A DNA stretch of 51,517 nucleotides, taken from positions 1 to 51,517 of the forward strand of contig JAIEQL010000004.1 in NCBI GenBank assembly GCA_019747735.1, in the 5' to 3' direction. The translations under genes were made by a program, and so were the position numbers. Below, piece by piece: positions 38,035-47,039 of this stretch (positions are counted from its first letter, which is position 1; each line of letters opens with the position of its first letter). Below the pieces are notes generated by a model that made no database searches, was not told the DNA's origin, and saw only the letters and a list, made by a program, of their open reading frames with translations. The DNA is from Chthoniobacterales bacterium (GTDB taxonomy: Bacteria > Verrucomicrobiota > Verrucomicrobiia > Chthoniobacterales > UBA6821).

Positions 38035-38997
38035 CTATCCTAGGCGAACCCTTGGATCGACAATGGCATAGAGCACATCAGCAATAAGATTTCCCAAAAG
38101 CACCAAAGCGGCCACGATGAAATTGAGGGCGATGAGTGTAGGGTAATCTCTTTCCAAGACTGCTTGATATCCAAGTTGTCCCATGCCTGGATAAGCAAAA
38201 ATACTTTCAATAATCACAGCGCCGCTGATGAGGCCTGGCAAGAGCATGCCTGCTCCTGTAATGAGGGAGCGCAACGAGTTTTTGAGTGCATGCTGATAAA
38301 GGATCACTGTTTTAGAGAGTCCCTTGGCACGTGCTGTCAAAATATAATTTTCTTGTAAGGCTTCAATGAGGCTAGCCCTGAGGTAGCGAGATTGAGTTGC
38401 CATGCCTGCAAGAGAGAGAAGCAGAGCGGGGAGCATGATGTGCCATGCCCTATCAAGCCAGAGGGAGAGGTGATTTGGAAAATCAATTCCATAACTATGC
38501 GTTCCCAGAAAAGGAATCCCCACATCTTTAACCAGAGCAATGACAACTAGGTAGGAGATCCAAAATCCAGGGAGCGCAATAAAGCAGAAAACAAGGATGG
38601 AACTTAAGAGGTCTTGCCATCTGTCTTTGTGACACGCTCCATAGATGCCAAGCAATGTTCCAAAAGAGAGTGATAAAAAAATGGCGGTGATGTTAAGAGC
38701 CAAGGTTGCAGGAAGACGTTCCAAAATTTTTTGTAAGACAGGAAGGTCATCTTTCATGCTGCGCAGCTTGCCTGTAAAAAGATCACTGATCATCAATTTG
38801 TATTGCTCAGGAAGAGGACGATCGAGATGGAATTTTTTCCTAAAGGCTGCTTTTACTTCGGGAGAAATTTTCGGATTCATTTCACCCCAGGGATAAGGGC
38901 TTCCCGGGGTTAGCGTCATAATAAAAAAAGAAATGAGACTAATGAGAAAAAGGAGAAAGCAGCTGAGAGTGAGGCGGCGAAGGATGAAGGAGAGCAT
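38035..38997 (-). CDS. oppB: Oligopeptide ABC transporter permease, OppB type
   Basis: The start was set at MLSFILRRL (38997), giving 320 residues; the open frame continues 31 codons upstream into non-conserved sequence. Six membrane helices are expected. The EAA loop is ENYILTARAKGLS, and IESIFAYPGMGQLG is the usual OppB mark. It is first in oppB-oppC-oppD. The second ATPase, oppF, is 5 kb away and no oppA solute-binding protein is present. Confidence 0.94.
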   Translation of the reverse strand: MLSFILRRLTLSCFLLFLISLISFFIMTLTPGSPYPWGEMNPKISPEVKAAFRKKFHLDRPLPEQYKLMISDLFTGKLRSMKDDLPVLQKILERLPATLALNITAIFLSLSFGTLLGIYGACHKDRWQDLLSSILVFCFIALPGFWISYLVVIALVKDVGIPFLGTHSYGIDFPNHLSLWLDRAWHIMLPALLLSLAGMATQSRYLRASLIEALQENYILTARAKGLSKTVILYQHALKNSLRSLITGAGMLLPGLISGAVIIESIFAYPGMGQLGYQAVLERDYPTLIALNFIVAALVLLGNLIADVLYAIVDPRVRLG

Positions 38998-39138
38998 GGG
39001 GTTATTGCTTCGCAATAAGCTAAAGTTAAAAGTTGAAGTTGAAGAATTCAACCGTTTCGCGAAATAAAATTTTTTTGTTGAAAAGAACAATCAATTCCAG
39101 CTCTCTACTTAAAGTTCATCTCTTTCAAGCGAAGCTCA

Positions 39139-39226
39139 GTTCCATAGCTGGATCCCTACGTTATTCCCGCGAAGGCCGCAACGAGCAGGGATGCCGCTAA
39201 CTTCGTAGCGGCACTTCAACTTCAAA
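39139..39226. repeat. REP-like repeat (family C) between oppB and dnaN
   Basis: It begins CTGGATCCCTACGTTATTCC and carries GCCGCTAACTTCGTAGCGGC, a perfect 7-bp-stem hairpin, as in 24478-24610. The gap 38998-39276 holds no gene. A TTGTTGA/TCAACAA hairpin at about 39246-39266 lies just after dnaN in the dnaN direction, but has no T run. Confidence 0.75.
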
Positions 39227-39276
39227 CTAGCAACTTCAACTCACGTTGTTGAGATTTATTCAACAAGGCGTTCTGC

Positions 39277-40392
39277 CTACTTCGATGCCCTAATGGGCAT
39301 CAAAACATATAAAAAGCGTTGTGCAGAATTAATCTTAAAAACACCAGGACTCATTGCATCCAACAGCTCTAGAGCAACCGTGTCTTCAGCTAAATTCTTG
39401 AGTGGATCCATTAAGAAATCAGGATGAAAAGCCATCGAAAGATCAGCTCCTTTGTAAGCAATCGCAAGTGATTCTTTGGCTTCTCCAACCTCAGGAATGT
39501 TGGAAGTAATGTCTAAGTTATTTTCTGTAAAATGAAGTGAGATAGAAGCGCTCTTATCATTGGTAAGAAGAGAAACACGTCGTACCGATTGTAACAGTAG
39601 TTCTCGTTCTAAGGTAATGCGCTCCGTAGCTTCTGTAGGAATAACCTGAAGATAGTTGGGGTATTTTCCATCAATGAGTTTGGTTGCTAGTACAGAAGTG
39701 CCGAGATCAAAAGCGACTAAGTTATCACCAACATGAATACGAACATCTTTATCATCTGCTAAAAGGCGTTGTAGTTCATTGATTGCTTTTGTAGGAACAA
39801 TGAAATCGCACTCATGACCTGCTGGGTATTTAATTTCACCAAGCTCTGCCTCGGAAAGAGCTAAACGACGGCCATCGGTAGCGACTAATGTCAGGCGTCC
39901 TTCTTTAAAAGAAAAAAGAATTCCATTAAGGACAGCGCGAGCTGAATCAAAGGAGATCGCATAAGAAGTTTTGTTGAGGCCTGCTAGGAGCTCGTTTTGC
40001 TTCATGGTGAAACCTCGTTTTTCTTCAAGTGATGGAAAAGCTGGGAACTCTTCTTTTGGCAATCCCACAATCTTAAAAAAACTAGGGCCACTACAAATAG
40101 AAGTGAATTGTTTCTGGTCTGTTTCCAAAGAAAATTCTTCTGTTGGCAGCTCACGGATGATTGACAATAAGCGGCGAGCAGGAAGAGTAGTGGCTCCAGG
40201 TTCTTCTAACGAGACAACAGGGAGCTGAATACGCAAACTGACTTCTCTATCTGTGACGGTGAGTGTGAGGCCATCTTCTGTTGCTTCTAAAAGCAGATTA
40301 GAAAGAATCGGCAGTGTGACGCGATTGCTGACAATGCCTTGAATGCGTTGCAGTCCATCGATGAGGACCTCTTTAGTGATAGTGAATTTCAT
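39277..40392 (-). CDS. dnaN: DNA polymerase III beta clamp
   Basis: This 371-residue sliding clamp has three repeated domains. Typical segments are MKFTITKEVLIDGLQRIQG at the start, LVATDGRRLALSE in the middle, and the end LYVLMPIRASK, close to the usual MPMR(L). It starts 6 bases after dnaA and is surely cotranscribed with it. Confidence 0.97.
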   Translation of the reverse strand: MKFTITKEVLIDGLQRIQGIVSNRVTLPILSNLLLEATEDGLTLTVTDREVSLRIQLPVVSLEEPGATTLPARRLLSIIRELPTEEFSLETDQKQFTSICSGPSFFKIVGLPKEEFPAFPSLEEKRGFTMKQNELLAGLNKTSYAISFDSARAVLNGILFSFKEGRLTLVATDGRRLALSEAELGEIKYPAGHECDFIVPTKAINELQRLLADDKDVRIHVGDNLVAFDLGTSVLATKLIDGKYPNYLQVIPTEATERITLERELLLQSVRRVSLLTNDKSASISLHFTENNLDITSNIPEVGEAKESLAIAYKGADLSMAFHPDFLMDPLKNLAEDTVALELLDAMSPGVFKINSAQRFLYVLMPIRASK

Positions 40393-40398
40393 GTTTGT

Positions 40399-41739
40399 TT
40401 ATTGAGCGAGTTCTTTATCCAGATGTCGTAGAAGATGTCGTAATGAGGCATTGGTTGCCATTCGATTTTTGATCAGTTTGTGAGCGTGAATAACAGTGCC
40501 ATGATCTTTCCCCCCAAAAGCCTCTCCAATTTCTTTGAGTGTTGCTGAAGTCATTTCGCGCGAAAGATACATGGCTACTTGACGTGGATAAGCGATGCTA
40601 GCTTGACGACGTTTGCTGGACATATCTGCAAGACGAATATCGAAATGCTCGGCAACCTGTTTTTGGATCTGCTCAATAGTGATGTTTTTGCGAGCTTGCT
40701 CTTGGAAGACATCGCGAAGGAGGTGATCAATAGCCTCTTTAGTGAGCGGTTTTCCACTAAGCGACTTGTAAGCAGCTACGCGCATGAGAGCTCCTTCCAG
40801 GCGTCTGATGTCTGTTTGAATATTATCTGCTAAAAATTCTAAGACCCAATCTTCAATGTTCATTTGCAGACCTGCTGCTTTTCCTTGAAGAATGGCAATG
40901 CGTGTCTCCATGTCGGGAGGTTGCACTTCAGCTGTCATGCCCCACTCAAAGCGGGAAACAAGTCGTTTTTCTAATTTTTCAATTTCACTTGGTGGGCGGT
41001 CGCTGGTGAGGATGATTTGTTTATGACCGTCATGCAAAGCTCCAAAGGTATGAAAAAATTCTTCTTGAGAGCGCTCTTTTCCAGCAAAAAACTGGATATC
41101 ATCGATCATGAGAATATCAGCCTGACGGTATTGCTTGCGAAACTGGTGAATACTCCCATGTTGGATCGCATCGATAAATTCATTAATAAATTGCTCGCTG
41201 CGCAGGTAAACAACTTTTGCTCCTTTTTTGGTAGATAAAATACGATGGCCGATGGCATGAAGAAGATGGGTTTTTCCTAGACCGCTCTCTCCAAAAATAA
41301 ATAGAGGGTTGTAGGTTTTGGCCGGAGATTGAGCAACCGCAATAGCTGCAGCATGAGCAAACTGATTGTTGGAGCCGACGATAAAATTTTCAAAAGTATA
41401 GGAGGGATTGAGTCCTACTGCAGAGGATTTTTTGGAAGAAGATTTGGACAAAGTGGCTCGAATTTCTTGCTCTGGCTCTTTTTCTTGAGCTTCTCGAGGA
41501 ACTAAATGAAGCTGAAGTGAGTGCCCAAAAACTTCCTCGATGACCATGGCGAGCACTGCAGTATAATTGCTCTCAATAAAAAATTGATGAATAGGATTGG
41601 GAACGCTTAATGACAAGGAGGTCGCATTGCAATCGAGTATGGAAACATCATGAAACCAACGCTTGTAACCATCCAGGCTCATGCGCTGTTGAAGGATTGT
41701 GGAGATCTGCTGCCAAATTTGTTCGTTATTGCGATGCAT
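40399..41739 (-). CDS. dnaA: Chromosomal replication initiator
   Basis: This 446-residue protein binds DnaA boxes and opens the origin. Domain I is at the N-terminus (EQIWQQISTILQQRMSLDGY). Walker A is GESGLGKTHLLHAIG, Walker B ILMIDDIQFFAGKE. Domain IV has the signature SKRRQASIAYPRQVAMYL and GGKDHGTVIHA. The start MHRNNEQ at 41739 is preferred; the frame is open for 16 more codons but that part runs into repeat B. Confidence 0.96.
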   Translation of the reverse strand: MHRNNEQIWQQISTILQQRMSLDGYKRWFHDVSILDCNATSLSLSVPNPIHQFFIESNYTAVLAMVIEEVFGHSLQLHLVPREAQEKEPEQEIRATLSKSSSKKSSAVGLNPSYTFENFIVGSNNQFAHAAAIAVAQSPAKTYNPLFIFGESGLGKTHLLHAIGHRILSTKKGAKVVYLRSEQFINEFIDAIQHGSIHQFRKQYRQADILMIDDIQFFAGKERSQEEFFHTFGALHDGHKQIILTSDRPPSEIEKLEKRLVSRFEWGMTAEVQPPDMETRIAILQGKAAGLQMNIEDWVLEFLADNIQTDIRRLEGALMRVAAYKSLSGKPLTKEAIDHLLRDVFQEQARKNITIEQIQKQVAEHFDIRLADMSSKRRQASIAYPRQVAMYLSREMTSATLKEIGEAFGGKDHGTVIHAHKLIKNRMATNASLRHLLRHLDKELAQ

Positions 41740-41780
41740 GAAGCGATGAAGCGATGTGGTGATTTTTAAGAGAGGAGTAA

Positions 41781-41930
41781 CTACCAACTTCTAGGAAGAC
41801 ATTGGTAGTGGAAGATAGAAGATAGGAGTTGAGGCCTTCGGCAAATTTAAAAATTAGTTTTTTAATGTTTCTTGCCTGCAATAGCAGGCCTCGGCTTCCA
41901 TCTCCTAACTGCCAACGGCACGTTGGCAGT
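41781..41930. repeat. Intergenic repeat family B, copy 2
   Basis: It is bounded by two hairpins: CTACCAA (41781-41787) with TTGGTAG (41802-41808), and ACTGCCAACG (41908-41917) with CGTTGGCAGT (41921-41930). It matches 22677-22828 through most of its length. It sits directly upstream of dnaA, where an origin or a dnaA promoter might be expected. I see no DnaA-box cluster in 41740-42240. Confidence 0.85.
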
Positions 41931-42054
41931 TTCAGAGACAAGAGTTGATTCTAAAAAAAGCGATTGTTGACTCAAGAAAAAAGCCGTAAGTATTTTTTAA
42001 CGTTATATCAAAACAGTTGACGAAGGCATTTCTTTCTGAGAACCACGATAGACT

Positions 42055-42230
42055 TCATCACGAATAAAAATTAAGAGTTTTTACTGGTTCTTTTTGGCGT
42101 TAGCTGCGTTGTCAGAGCGTGCTATTACGTCGGTAGTAGCACTCTCTGATACCTCACTCCCTCGAAGCTGGGAAGCAGCTAGCCCCAAAAATTCCTGCAT
42201 AAAAAAAACCTAATTTTCATTCGTGATGAG
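42055..42230. mobile_element. MITE-like element, family D copy 2
   Basis: The ends TCATCACGAATAAAAATTAA and TAATTTTCATTCGTGATGAG are inverted with one mismatch. It is about 176 bp, longer than the copy at 15180-15332 because of about 23 bases around CTCCCTCGAAGCTGGGAAGC. No open frame is carried. Confidence 0.87.
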
Positions 42231-42241
42231 TGTTTTTTAAT

Positions 42242-42451
42242 ATGAAAGAACAACAGCTCGCTGCAGCTCAATTAGAGACGCCATTGGGCATAATGCTTGT
42301 GCTATTGCTGATGAAAAAGAGCTTTTTTTTTAGACGTTATTGATTGAGCCATCTCATCGTCGGCTCCCATGGTGGGCTAGGAGGCTATAGAAGCGGCCTG
42401 GAGCGAAAGAAATGGCTCTTAGAACATGAGGCGTTTTATTGTAGTGAGTAA
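42242..42451 (+). pseudogene. Relic of methylated-DNA-cysteine methyltransferase (Ada/Ogt)
   Basis: From 42242 the strand reads MKEQQLAAAQLETPLGIML, then in shifted frames AIADEKELFF and LDVID, the N-terminal part of an Ada/Ogt domain. From about 42360 it reads VGSHGGLGGYRSGLERKKW and LLEHE, the usual C-terminus, stopping at 42449-42451. The central part with the acceptor Cys (PCHR) is deleted. At least two one-base frameshifts are present. Repair of O6-alkylguanine by this locus is lost. Confidence 0.78.
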
Positions 42452-43161
42452 TGAGCCGGGCCAAAAAGTTGTTCGAGATATTGGTAATAATCTGGCTGTG
42501 CATCTTGGATTTCTTGTCGCCTATATGGCCAAGAGTTATAAGACCAATTACAAAGATAAGTTTTAGCAGTATGAGCAAAAAATCTATCTTCATCGACCTT
42601 AGGGAATTTTTCTAGAAGAGCATAATATAAATGGTTCTTTTTAGCATTTTTAAAAAAAGTATCGATAGGCTTATTGGGATCTTGGGCAAGAACATCGTTA
42701 TAATAAACGTGTAGCAGTTGATCCAAGAGTGTTGTGTTTCTATCAACATCATACCACCACTCTGCTATCGAGCCGGTAACAAAAGGGGCAATGTTCAAAG
42801 AGATAATATGACTTTTAGAGTCATAGTTTCCTCGAGGCGAACTGGCAGATTTTCTTACAAAATAGATAGGTACCTTTTTAAAAAATGTTACTATCTCGAG
42901 AGGCAAGTTTAAGTTGAGAATAAGGTCTATTTGCTTCTCAATAGCTTCTCTTGCTGAAGGAAGGTCATCTCTATTTTCTATCTTAGTCTCATCAATGGTA
43001 AATCCCTGATAAAGAAAAGCGCTTTGCTGTTGATCTGGCCCTGGGATGAGAGCCTGAGTACTCTCTTCAGGTTGAGCTTGCGCTTGTAACGTTTCTGAAA
43101 AAAGAAAGAAAACGCTGAGTGATAGAGTAGTTAAAAAAAACTTAAAAAGAAACTTTGTCAT
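42436..43161 (-). CDS. Exported protein resembling lethal-factor-type metallopeptidases, active site altered
   Basis: The ATG at 43161 gives 241 residues; a TTG five codons upstream is possible. A signal peptide ends near LQAQA. The middle has a stretch like the metallopeptidase fold: SHIISLNIAP, then TLLDQLLHVYY, and later VDEDRFFAHTAKTYLCNW, as in anthrax-lethal-factor-like peptidases where LLHELLH and an EFFA helix bind zinc. Here HExxH reads DQLLH, so the first His and the Glu are missing. Activity is doubtful. The family assignment is inference. It overlaps the end of the Ada/Ogt relic by 16 bases. Confidence 0.6.
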   Translation of the reverse strand: MTKFLFKFFLTTLSLSVFFLFSETLQAQAQPEESTQALIPGPDQQQSAFLYQGFTIDETKIENRDDLPSAREAIEKQIDLILNLNLPLEIVTFFKKVPIYFVRKSASSPRGNYDSKSHIISLNIAPFVTGSIAEWWYDVDRNTTLLDQLLHVYYNDVLAQDPNKPIDTFFKNAKKNHLYYALLEKFPKVDEDRFFAHTAKTYLCNWSYNSWPYRRQEIQDAQPDYYQYLEQLFGPAHYSLQ

Positions 43162-43233
43162 TATGAGAGGAGACAAAAAATCTACTACGGTTTTTAAAAA
43201 ATGCTAAAAAAAATGAGGGCAAAAGTTCATTGC

Positions 43234-44025
43234 TCAAATCCTTGGAACAGCAGCGAGTAGTTTTTTTGTATAATCATGTTGAGGATTTTCTAATACCTCT
43301 TGTGCTGAGCCTGATTCTACAAGGACTCCATGGTGGAGCACGAGTATTGATTGGCTGACATGCTTGATGACTGCAAGGTCATGGCCAATAAAAAGCATTG
43401 TTAGTCCCAGCTCTTCTTGGAGGTCTTGTAACAAGTTGATGATTTGTGCTTGGACACTGACATCGAGAGCGCTTACGGGCTCATCGCAGATGAGAAACTC
43501 TGGTTCGACTGCTAAGGCTCGCGCAATGCCGATGCGCTGGCGTTGTCCACCGCTAAATTCATGAGGATAACGGCGCATCATTTCGGGGGTGAGACCGACC
43601 TTGATTAAAAGAGAAGCAACACGCTCCTCTCGTTGGGAGGGAGAAAGTTTTGGGAAATGAATTTCGAGAGCCTCTGCGATAGTGTTTTTAATGGTGAGGC
43701 GAGGATTAAGTGACCCGTGGGGATCTTGAAAAATCATCTGAATTTTTTTGCGAAAAGGATGAAATGCTTTAGCGTTCATTGCAGTAATTTCTTTTCCTTC
43801 ATAAAAAATTTGACCAGAAGTGACTTTAATTAATTGAACAATCGCTCTTCCAAGAGTTGTTTTTCCACTGCCACTTTCCCCAACAAGCCCAACGGTCTGG
43901 CCGCGTGGAATGACAAAACTAACATCATCGATAGCACGAACTTCTCCTTGTGAGTGCTTCAATACCCCTCGATAAATAGGAAAGTAAATTTTGAGATGAC
44001 GAGCTTCAAGTAGAGGAGAACTCAT
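43234..44025 (-). CDS. oppF: Oligopeptide ABC transporter ATPase, OppF type
   Basis: This 263-residue ATPase has Walker A GESGSGKTT, signature SGGQRQRIGIARAL and Walker B FLICDEPVSALDVS. The N-terminus RHLKIYFPIYRG is the usual OppF/DppF start, and IQMIFQDPHGSLNPR is typical. It begins 6 bases after DUF4239 and is separated from oppBCD by dnaA-dnaN, an unusual split of the operon. It probably pairs with OppD. Confidence 0.93.
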   Translation of the reverse strand: MSSPLLEARHLKIYFPIYRGVLKHSQGEVRAIDDVSFVIPRGQTVGLVGESGSGKTTLGRAIVQLIKVTSGQIFYEGKEITAMNAKAFHPFRKKIQMIFQDPHGSLNPRLTIKNTIAEALEIHFPKLSPSQREERVASLLIKVGLTPEMMRRYPHEFSGGQRQRIGIARALAVEPEFLICDEPVSALDVSVQAQIINLLQDLQEELGLTMLFIGHDLAVIKHVSQSILVLHHGVLVESGSAQEVLENPQHDYTKKLLAAVPRI

Positions 44026-44031
44026 AAAGCT

Positions 44032-44814
44032 TTAATGACTTTCCTTCTCCATTGGAAGCATCTCAAAGGAAGTGGTGCTCATTTTTGTAAAGCCAACAAA
44101 AGGATAATCCAGACTGATAATAGCAAAGATCATCGCTCCAATGACCATTGCAAGGAGTACAGCCATGGCTGCATGAGTTTTTCCTGGCGAAGAAATCATC
44201 AGTAGACTGACAACAACTAATGAAGCGCCGCTTAATAAGAAAAGAGCCCAAAGGAGCGGCAGCAATCCTGTAAAAGAATCTTGAATGCGCTGTTCGCGAT
44301 AGGACCTTAATTTATCCAGTCTATCGACACTTATTTGAAAATAGATACGCTCTTTGTCTGTTTTGAGAGGATAGCTTAAATAAAGATCAGCTATCTTACC
44401 GATAATCTGATCTCCAATAAGATCATCTTTTCCTTTTTGAATAATTTTCCATTCATGATTCAAAACAGTGTAGCGATAAGCTCTGCAAAGCTCTTGAATC
44501 TGGTTACAACGTTCTGGAGTGAAGGCACGAGCATTAAAATAGAGGCTTCTCAAAGAGTTGCATTCTGAATTGAGGTTTGAATTTGTATCACAATATTCAT
44601 GCCATGTTGTTGCCACCATAAAAGCCCCCAAAATACTAAACACAGTTGCAATTGGCCCTAAAAGAGCATGGGCAATATCGTGATGAGGAGTGCGTTTGTG
44701 AGGAGCAATTAACTTTCTTGCCAGAAAAATTCCACTAATCGCGAAGACTGCTGGGATTAGAAGGCAAATCCAAAAAAGACCAGGCATAAGAGCAAGAGAG
44801 TGTTCAAAATTCAT
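44032..44814 (-). CDS. DUF4239-like membrane protein
   Basis: This 260-residue protein has four membrane segments, two at each end (about 12-30, 55-75, 185-205, 215-240), around a soluble middle with EYCDTNSNLNSECNSLRSLY and RAYRYTVLNHEW. This pattern matches DUF4239, whose function is unknown. It sits between a PTS EIIA and oppF with gaps of 18 and 6 bases, so it shares their transcript. Confidence 0.8.
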   Translation of the reverse strand: MNFEHSLALMPGLFWICLLIPAVFAISGIFLARKLIAPHKRTPHHDIAHALLGPIATVFSILGAFMVATTWHEYCDTNSNLNSECNSLRSLYFNARAFTPERCNQIQELCRAYRYTVLNHEWKIIQKGKDDLIGDQIIGKIADLYLSYPLKTDKERIYFQISVDRLDKLRSYREQRIQDSFTGLLPLLWALFLLSGASLVVVSLLMISSPGKTHAAMAVLLAMVIGAMIFAIISLDYPFVGFTKMSTTSFEMLPMEKESH

Positions 44815-44832
44815 AAAAAGAAAACGATGGTA

Positions 44833-45291
44833 TTACAGTTTTTCTTGAGAAAGAAGTTTTATAAATTCTTCTGGCGTTGTGGAAGCAAGAAGCATGTTCA
44901 AAAACGATGGCTCTTGACATAGACGGGCTATGGCCCCCATCACACGAAGATATTCGTTGTTCAGAGCATGGGGAATATTAACGATGAAAATAAGAAAAAC
45001 CAACTCATTGCTTTTGTCATAATAAATTCCATGATGACTGCAACCGACAGCCATGGTGAGATCTTGAACAGTATTTGTGCGTAGGTGATGAACCATGATG
45101 GACCGCTTCTCATCAATGTTGATTGCAAAAGCAGAACTTTTAAGAATTGCTTGAGAAAATTCCTGCCAGTTAATAATGCGAGGGTCATGACGTAAAGAAA
45201 TAGCCATTTCTTCAAGTGCTGCCTCTTTGTCTATTGCAGAAAGGGAAAGGCTTACTGCTTCAGGATATAAAAAATGAGAAAGCTGATTCAT
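44833..45291 (-). CDS. PTS EIIA domain protein (fructose/nitrogen type)
   Basis: This 152-residue single-domain protein has the EIIA_2 fold pattern. The phosphorylated His should be within IMVHHLRTNTV (usual IPH). The C-terminal helix LLASTTPEEFIKLL matches the family (A.T.EEFI.LL). No sugar transporter EIIB/EIIC is near, so a regulatory role like PtsN is likelier than sugar uptake. Confidence 0.85.
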   Translation of the reverse strand: MNQLSHFLYPEAVSLSLSAIDKEAALEEMAISLRHDPRIINWQEFSQAILKSSAFAINIDEKRSIMVHHLRTNTVQDLTMAVGCSHHGIYYDKSNELVFLIFIVNIPHALNNEYLRVMGAIARLCQEPSFLNMLLASTTPEEFIKLLSQEKL

Positions 45292-45335
45292 AGAGCTTTG
45301 TCCAAAAAATAATTTTTGGGGACACAGCTTCAGGC

Positions 45336-45410
45336 TACAGGTTGCAGGTTACAGGTTACAGGTAAAAAATTGTCAGTTGTCAGTTTTTTTACAAAAGCGC
45401 GAAGCGCGCG
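45336..45410. repeat. Heptad tandem repeat and small palindrome in a gene gap
   Basis: Four copies of a 7-base unit (TACAGGT, second copy TGCAGGT) run from 45336 to 45363. Nearby are the direct repeat TGTCAGTTGTCAG and the palindrome GCGCGAAGCGCGC (45397-45409). The word GGTTGCAGGTTA recurs near 7622. No gene is present in 45292-45447. Confidence 0.75.
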
Positions 45411-45447
45411 CTACATAGACTGCAAGCTGAACACCTCCAACCTGTCT

Positions 45448-46317
45448 TCACTCTTTACTGAGATTACTCCCTCGCCATTTTAATTTTTGATGCAAAATTT
45501 CAGCAAAAGTTATTTCTGGAAGCATTACTAAAGGAAGTTTTTGAGAGGCAGTGCGAATGACAAGCTGCTCCTCAGGTCTGACTAATCGTATATTACGACC
45601 ATCAATGTTCATAAAAACTTCTTGATGAGATGTTGGGGTAATGGTGATGGTGCTTTGACCAGCAACAACCAAAGAGCGATTGGTGAGGACATGAGGGCAG
45701 ATCGCTGTGATTAAGAGAACATTGCTTTCAGGCATTACAATAGGGCCACCTGCAGCAAGAGAATAGGCTGTTGATCCTGTTGGTGTCGCAATAATAAGGC
45801 CATCAGCATCATACTGGGTAAGAGGTTGTCCGTCGATGGCAACCGAAAGTGTTACCAGTTGGGAGCGCTCTCCTCGACTTACCACAAGATCATTTAAAGC
45901 TAAGCCAAGGGGGATAGTTTGCTTCTTGGGGTTTTCGAGAAAAACTTCCAACAAACTTCGCTCACTCAAAAGATAGCTTTTATCAGCCAGGCATTGAATG
46001 GCACGTTGATAGTCACAAGCTGCGAAACATGTTAAAAAGCCAAGAGAGCCGATGTTGAGTCCAAAAATCGGTTTTATATGACTTCTTCCTATTCGGTGAA
46101 GAGCTCTCAGAATACTCCCATCCCCTCCCATGACAAGGAGTAGGTCCGTTTGCTCTGCAAGGTTGCTTTCGTCCAGGTTGGAAGAGAGTCCAATTAATGC
46201 TGCCGTTGCTTTTTCTATTAAAAAAGAGAGGCCATGTTTTTTTAATTCTTGCACTACTAAAGAGACCGCCTCAGCAGCCCCCTTTTTTTCAATGTGAGCG
46301 AGTAGTCCTATGGTCAT
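45448..46317 (-). CDS. nadK: NAD kinase
   Basis: This 289-residue enzyme phosphorylates NAD to NADP. It carries the GGDGS motif (LLLVMGGDGSILRAL), GLNIGSLGFL, and the Gly-rich TPTGSTAYSLAAGGPIV with the NE/D-type VSRGERSQ region. The start is ATG. It is the first gene of a same-strand run nadK, PTS EIIA, DUF4239, oppF. Confidence 0.96.
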   Translation of the reverse strand: MTIGLLAHIEKKGAAEAVSLVVQELKKHGLSFLIEKATAALIGLSSNLDESNLAEQTDLLLVMGGDGSILRALHRIGRSHIKPIFGLNIGSLGFLTCFAACDYQRAIQCLADKSYLLSERSLLEVFLENPKKQTIPLGLALNDLVVSRGERSQLVTLSVAIDGQPLTQYDADGLIIATPTGSTAYSLAAGGPIVMPESNVLLITAICPHVLTNRSLVVAGQSTITITPTSHQEVFMNIDGRNIRLVRPEEQLVIRTASQKLPLVMLPEITFAEILHQKLKWRGSNLSKE

Positions 46318-46507
46318 AAATTATTTTTAGAGTCTGTCATCAATAAGGGTAAAATAATTCTTAAGATGTTTGGCGAAGTATAAAAAGAAAACTGTTTTTT
46401 TATTGATATTCTAAAAAAAATGTGCACTATGCACGAAACAGCTTCGCTAACGTTTTTAGCACAGCTGTTTCAATAAACCAAACTACAAACCAAAAAATAA
46501 AAATCTT

Positions 46508-46996
46508 ATGAAAAAAACATTCTTTCTTCTTTTCGTTCTGCTCCTGATCGCCCCTCAACTTTTTGCAGAGGAAAACTATTCAAGTATTCCAAATCTTAAT
46601 AACAGTAAAAATAATTCTAACACAATTATGATGCAAGTTTCACCAGAGGATTTTAATAAGCCTGTCAGATATGTAACGCAAGATGAATTCAATGGTCTTA
46701 CCCCTATTTACTCGCGACTCTATCAAGAGCTTATTATAAAAATGACAGTTACTATTTCTTCAAATACCTTTATTGCTGATCCAACTCATTATTACAATCT
46801 TGAGTATGATCAAAGTAAGCTTCACGTTGAAACAACTTCAGTAGTAAATATAGGCAGTAATATTACTATAGATATATTATTATATTGTACTTCTCTATCT
46901 TTAGGATCACCGAAACTTGTTTTTAATTGTACACAAAATGGCATGTCATTGAAAAAAGAATTTACAATTAATATTGTTGATTCCCTAGTTCAATAA
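46508..46996 (+). CDS. Small secreted protein, unknown
   Basis: The protein has 162 residues with a clear signal peptide (MKKTFFLLFVLLLIAPQLFA). The mature part is Asn/Ser/Thr-rich and strand-forming, with IIKMTVTISSN, INIVDSL and two Cys in the C-terminal half (LLYCTS, VFNCTQ), so an Ig-like sandwich is possible. The family is not recognised. It precedes the giant surface-protein gene by 43 bases in the same direction and is probably cotranscribed with it, perhaps as partner or chaperone. Confidence 0.7.
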   Translation: MKKTFFLLFVLLLIAPQLFAEENYSSIPNLNNSKNNSNTIMMQVSPEDFNKPVRYVTQDEFNGLTPIYSRLYQELIIKMTVTISSNTFIADPTHYYNLEYDQSKLHVETTSVVNIGSNITIDILLYCTSLSLGSPKLVFNCTQNGMSLKKEFTINIVDSLVQ

Positions 46997-47039
46997 GTTT
47001 TTGAAACTAAGTAATATTAAGAAAACCAGTCTTTTTTTG

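Noticed and set aside
45397..45409. GCGCGAAGCGCGC palindrome as terminator
   Set aside because: Stem of 5 bp without a following T run in either direction; kept only as part of the repeat entry.
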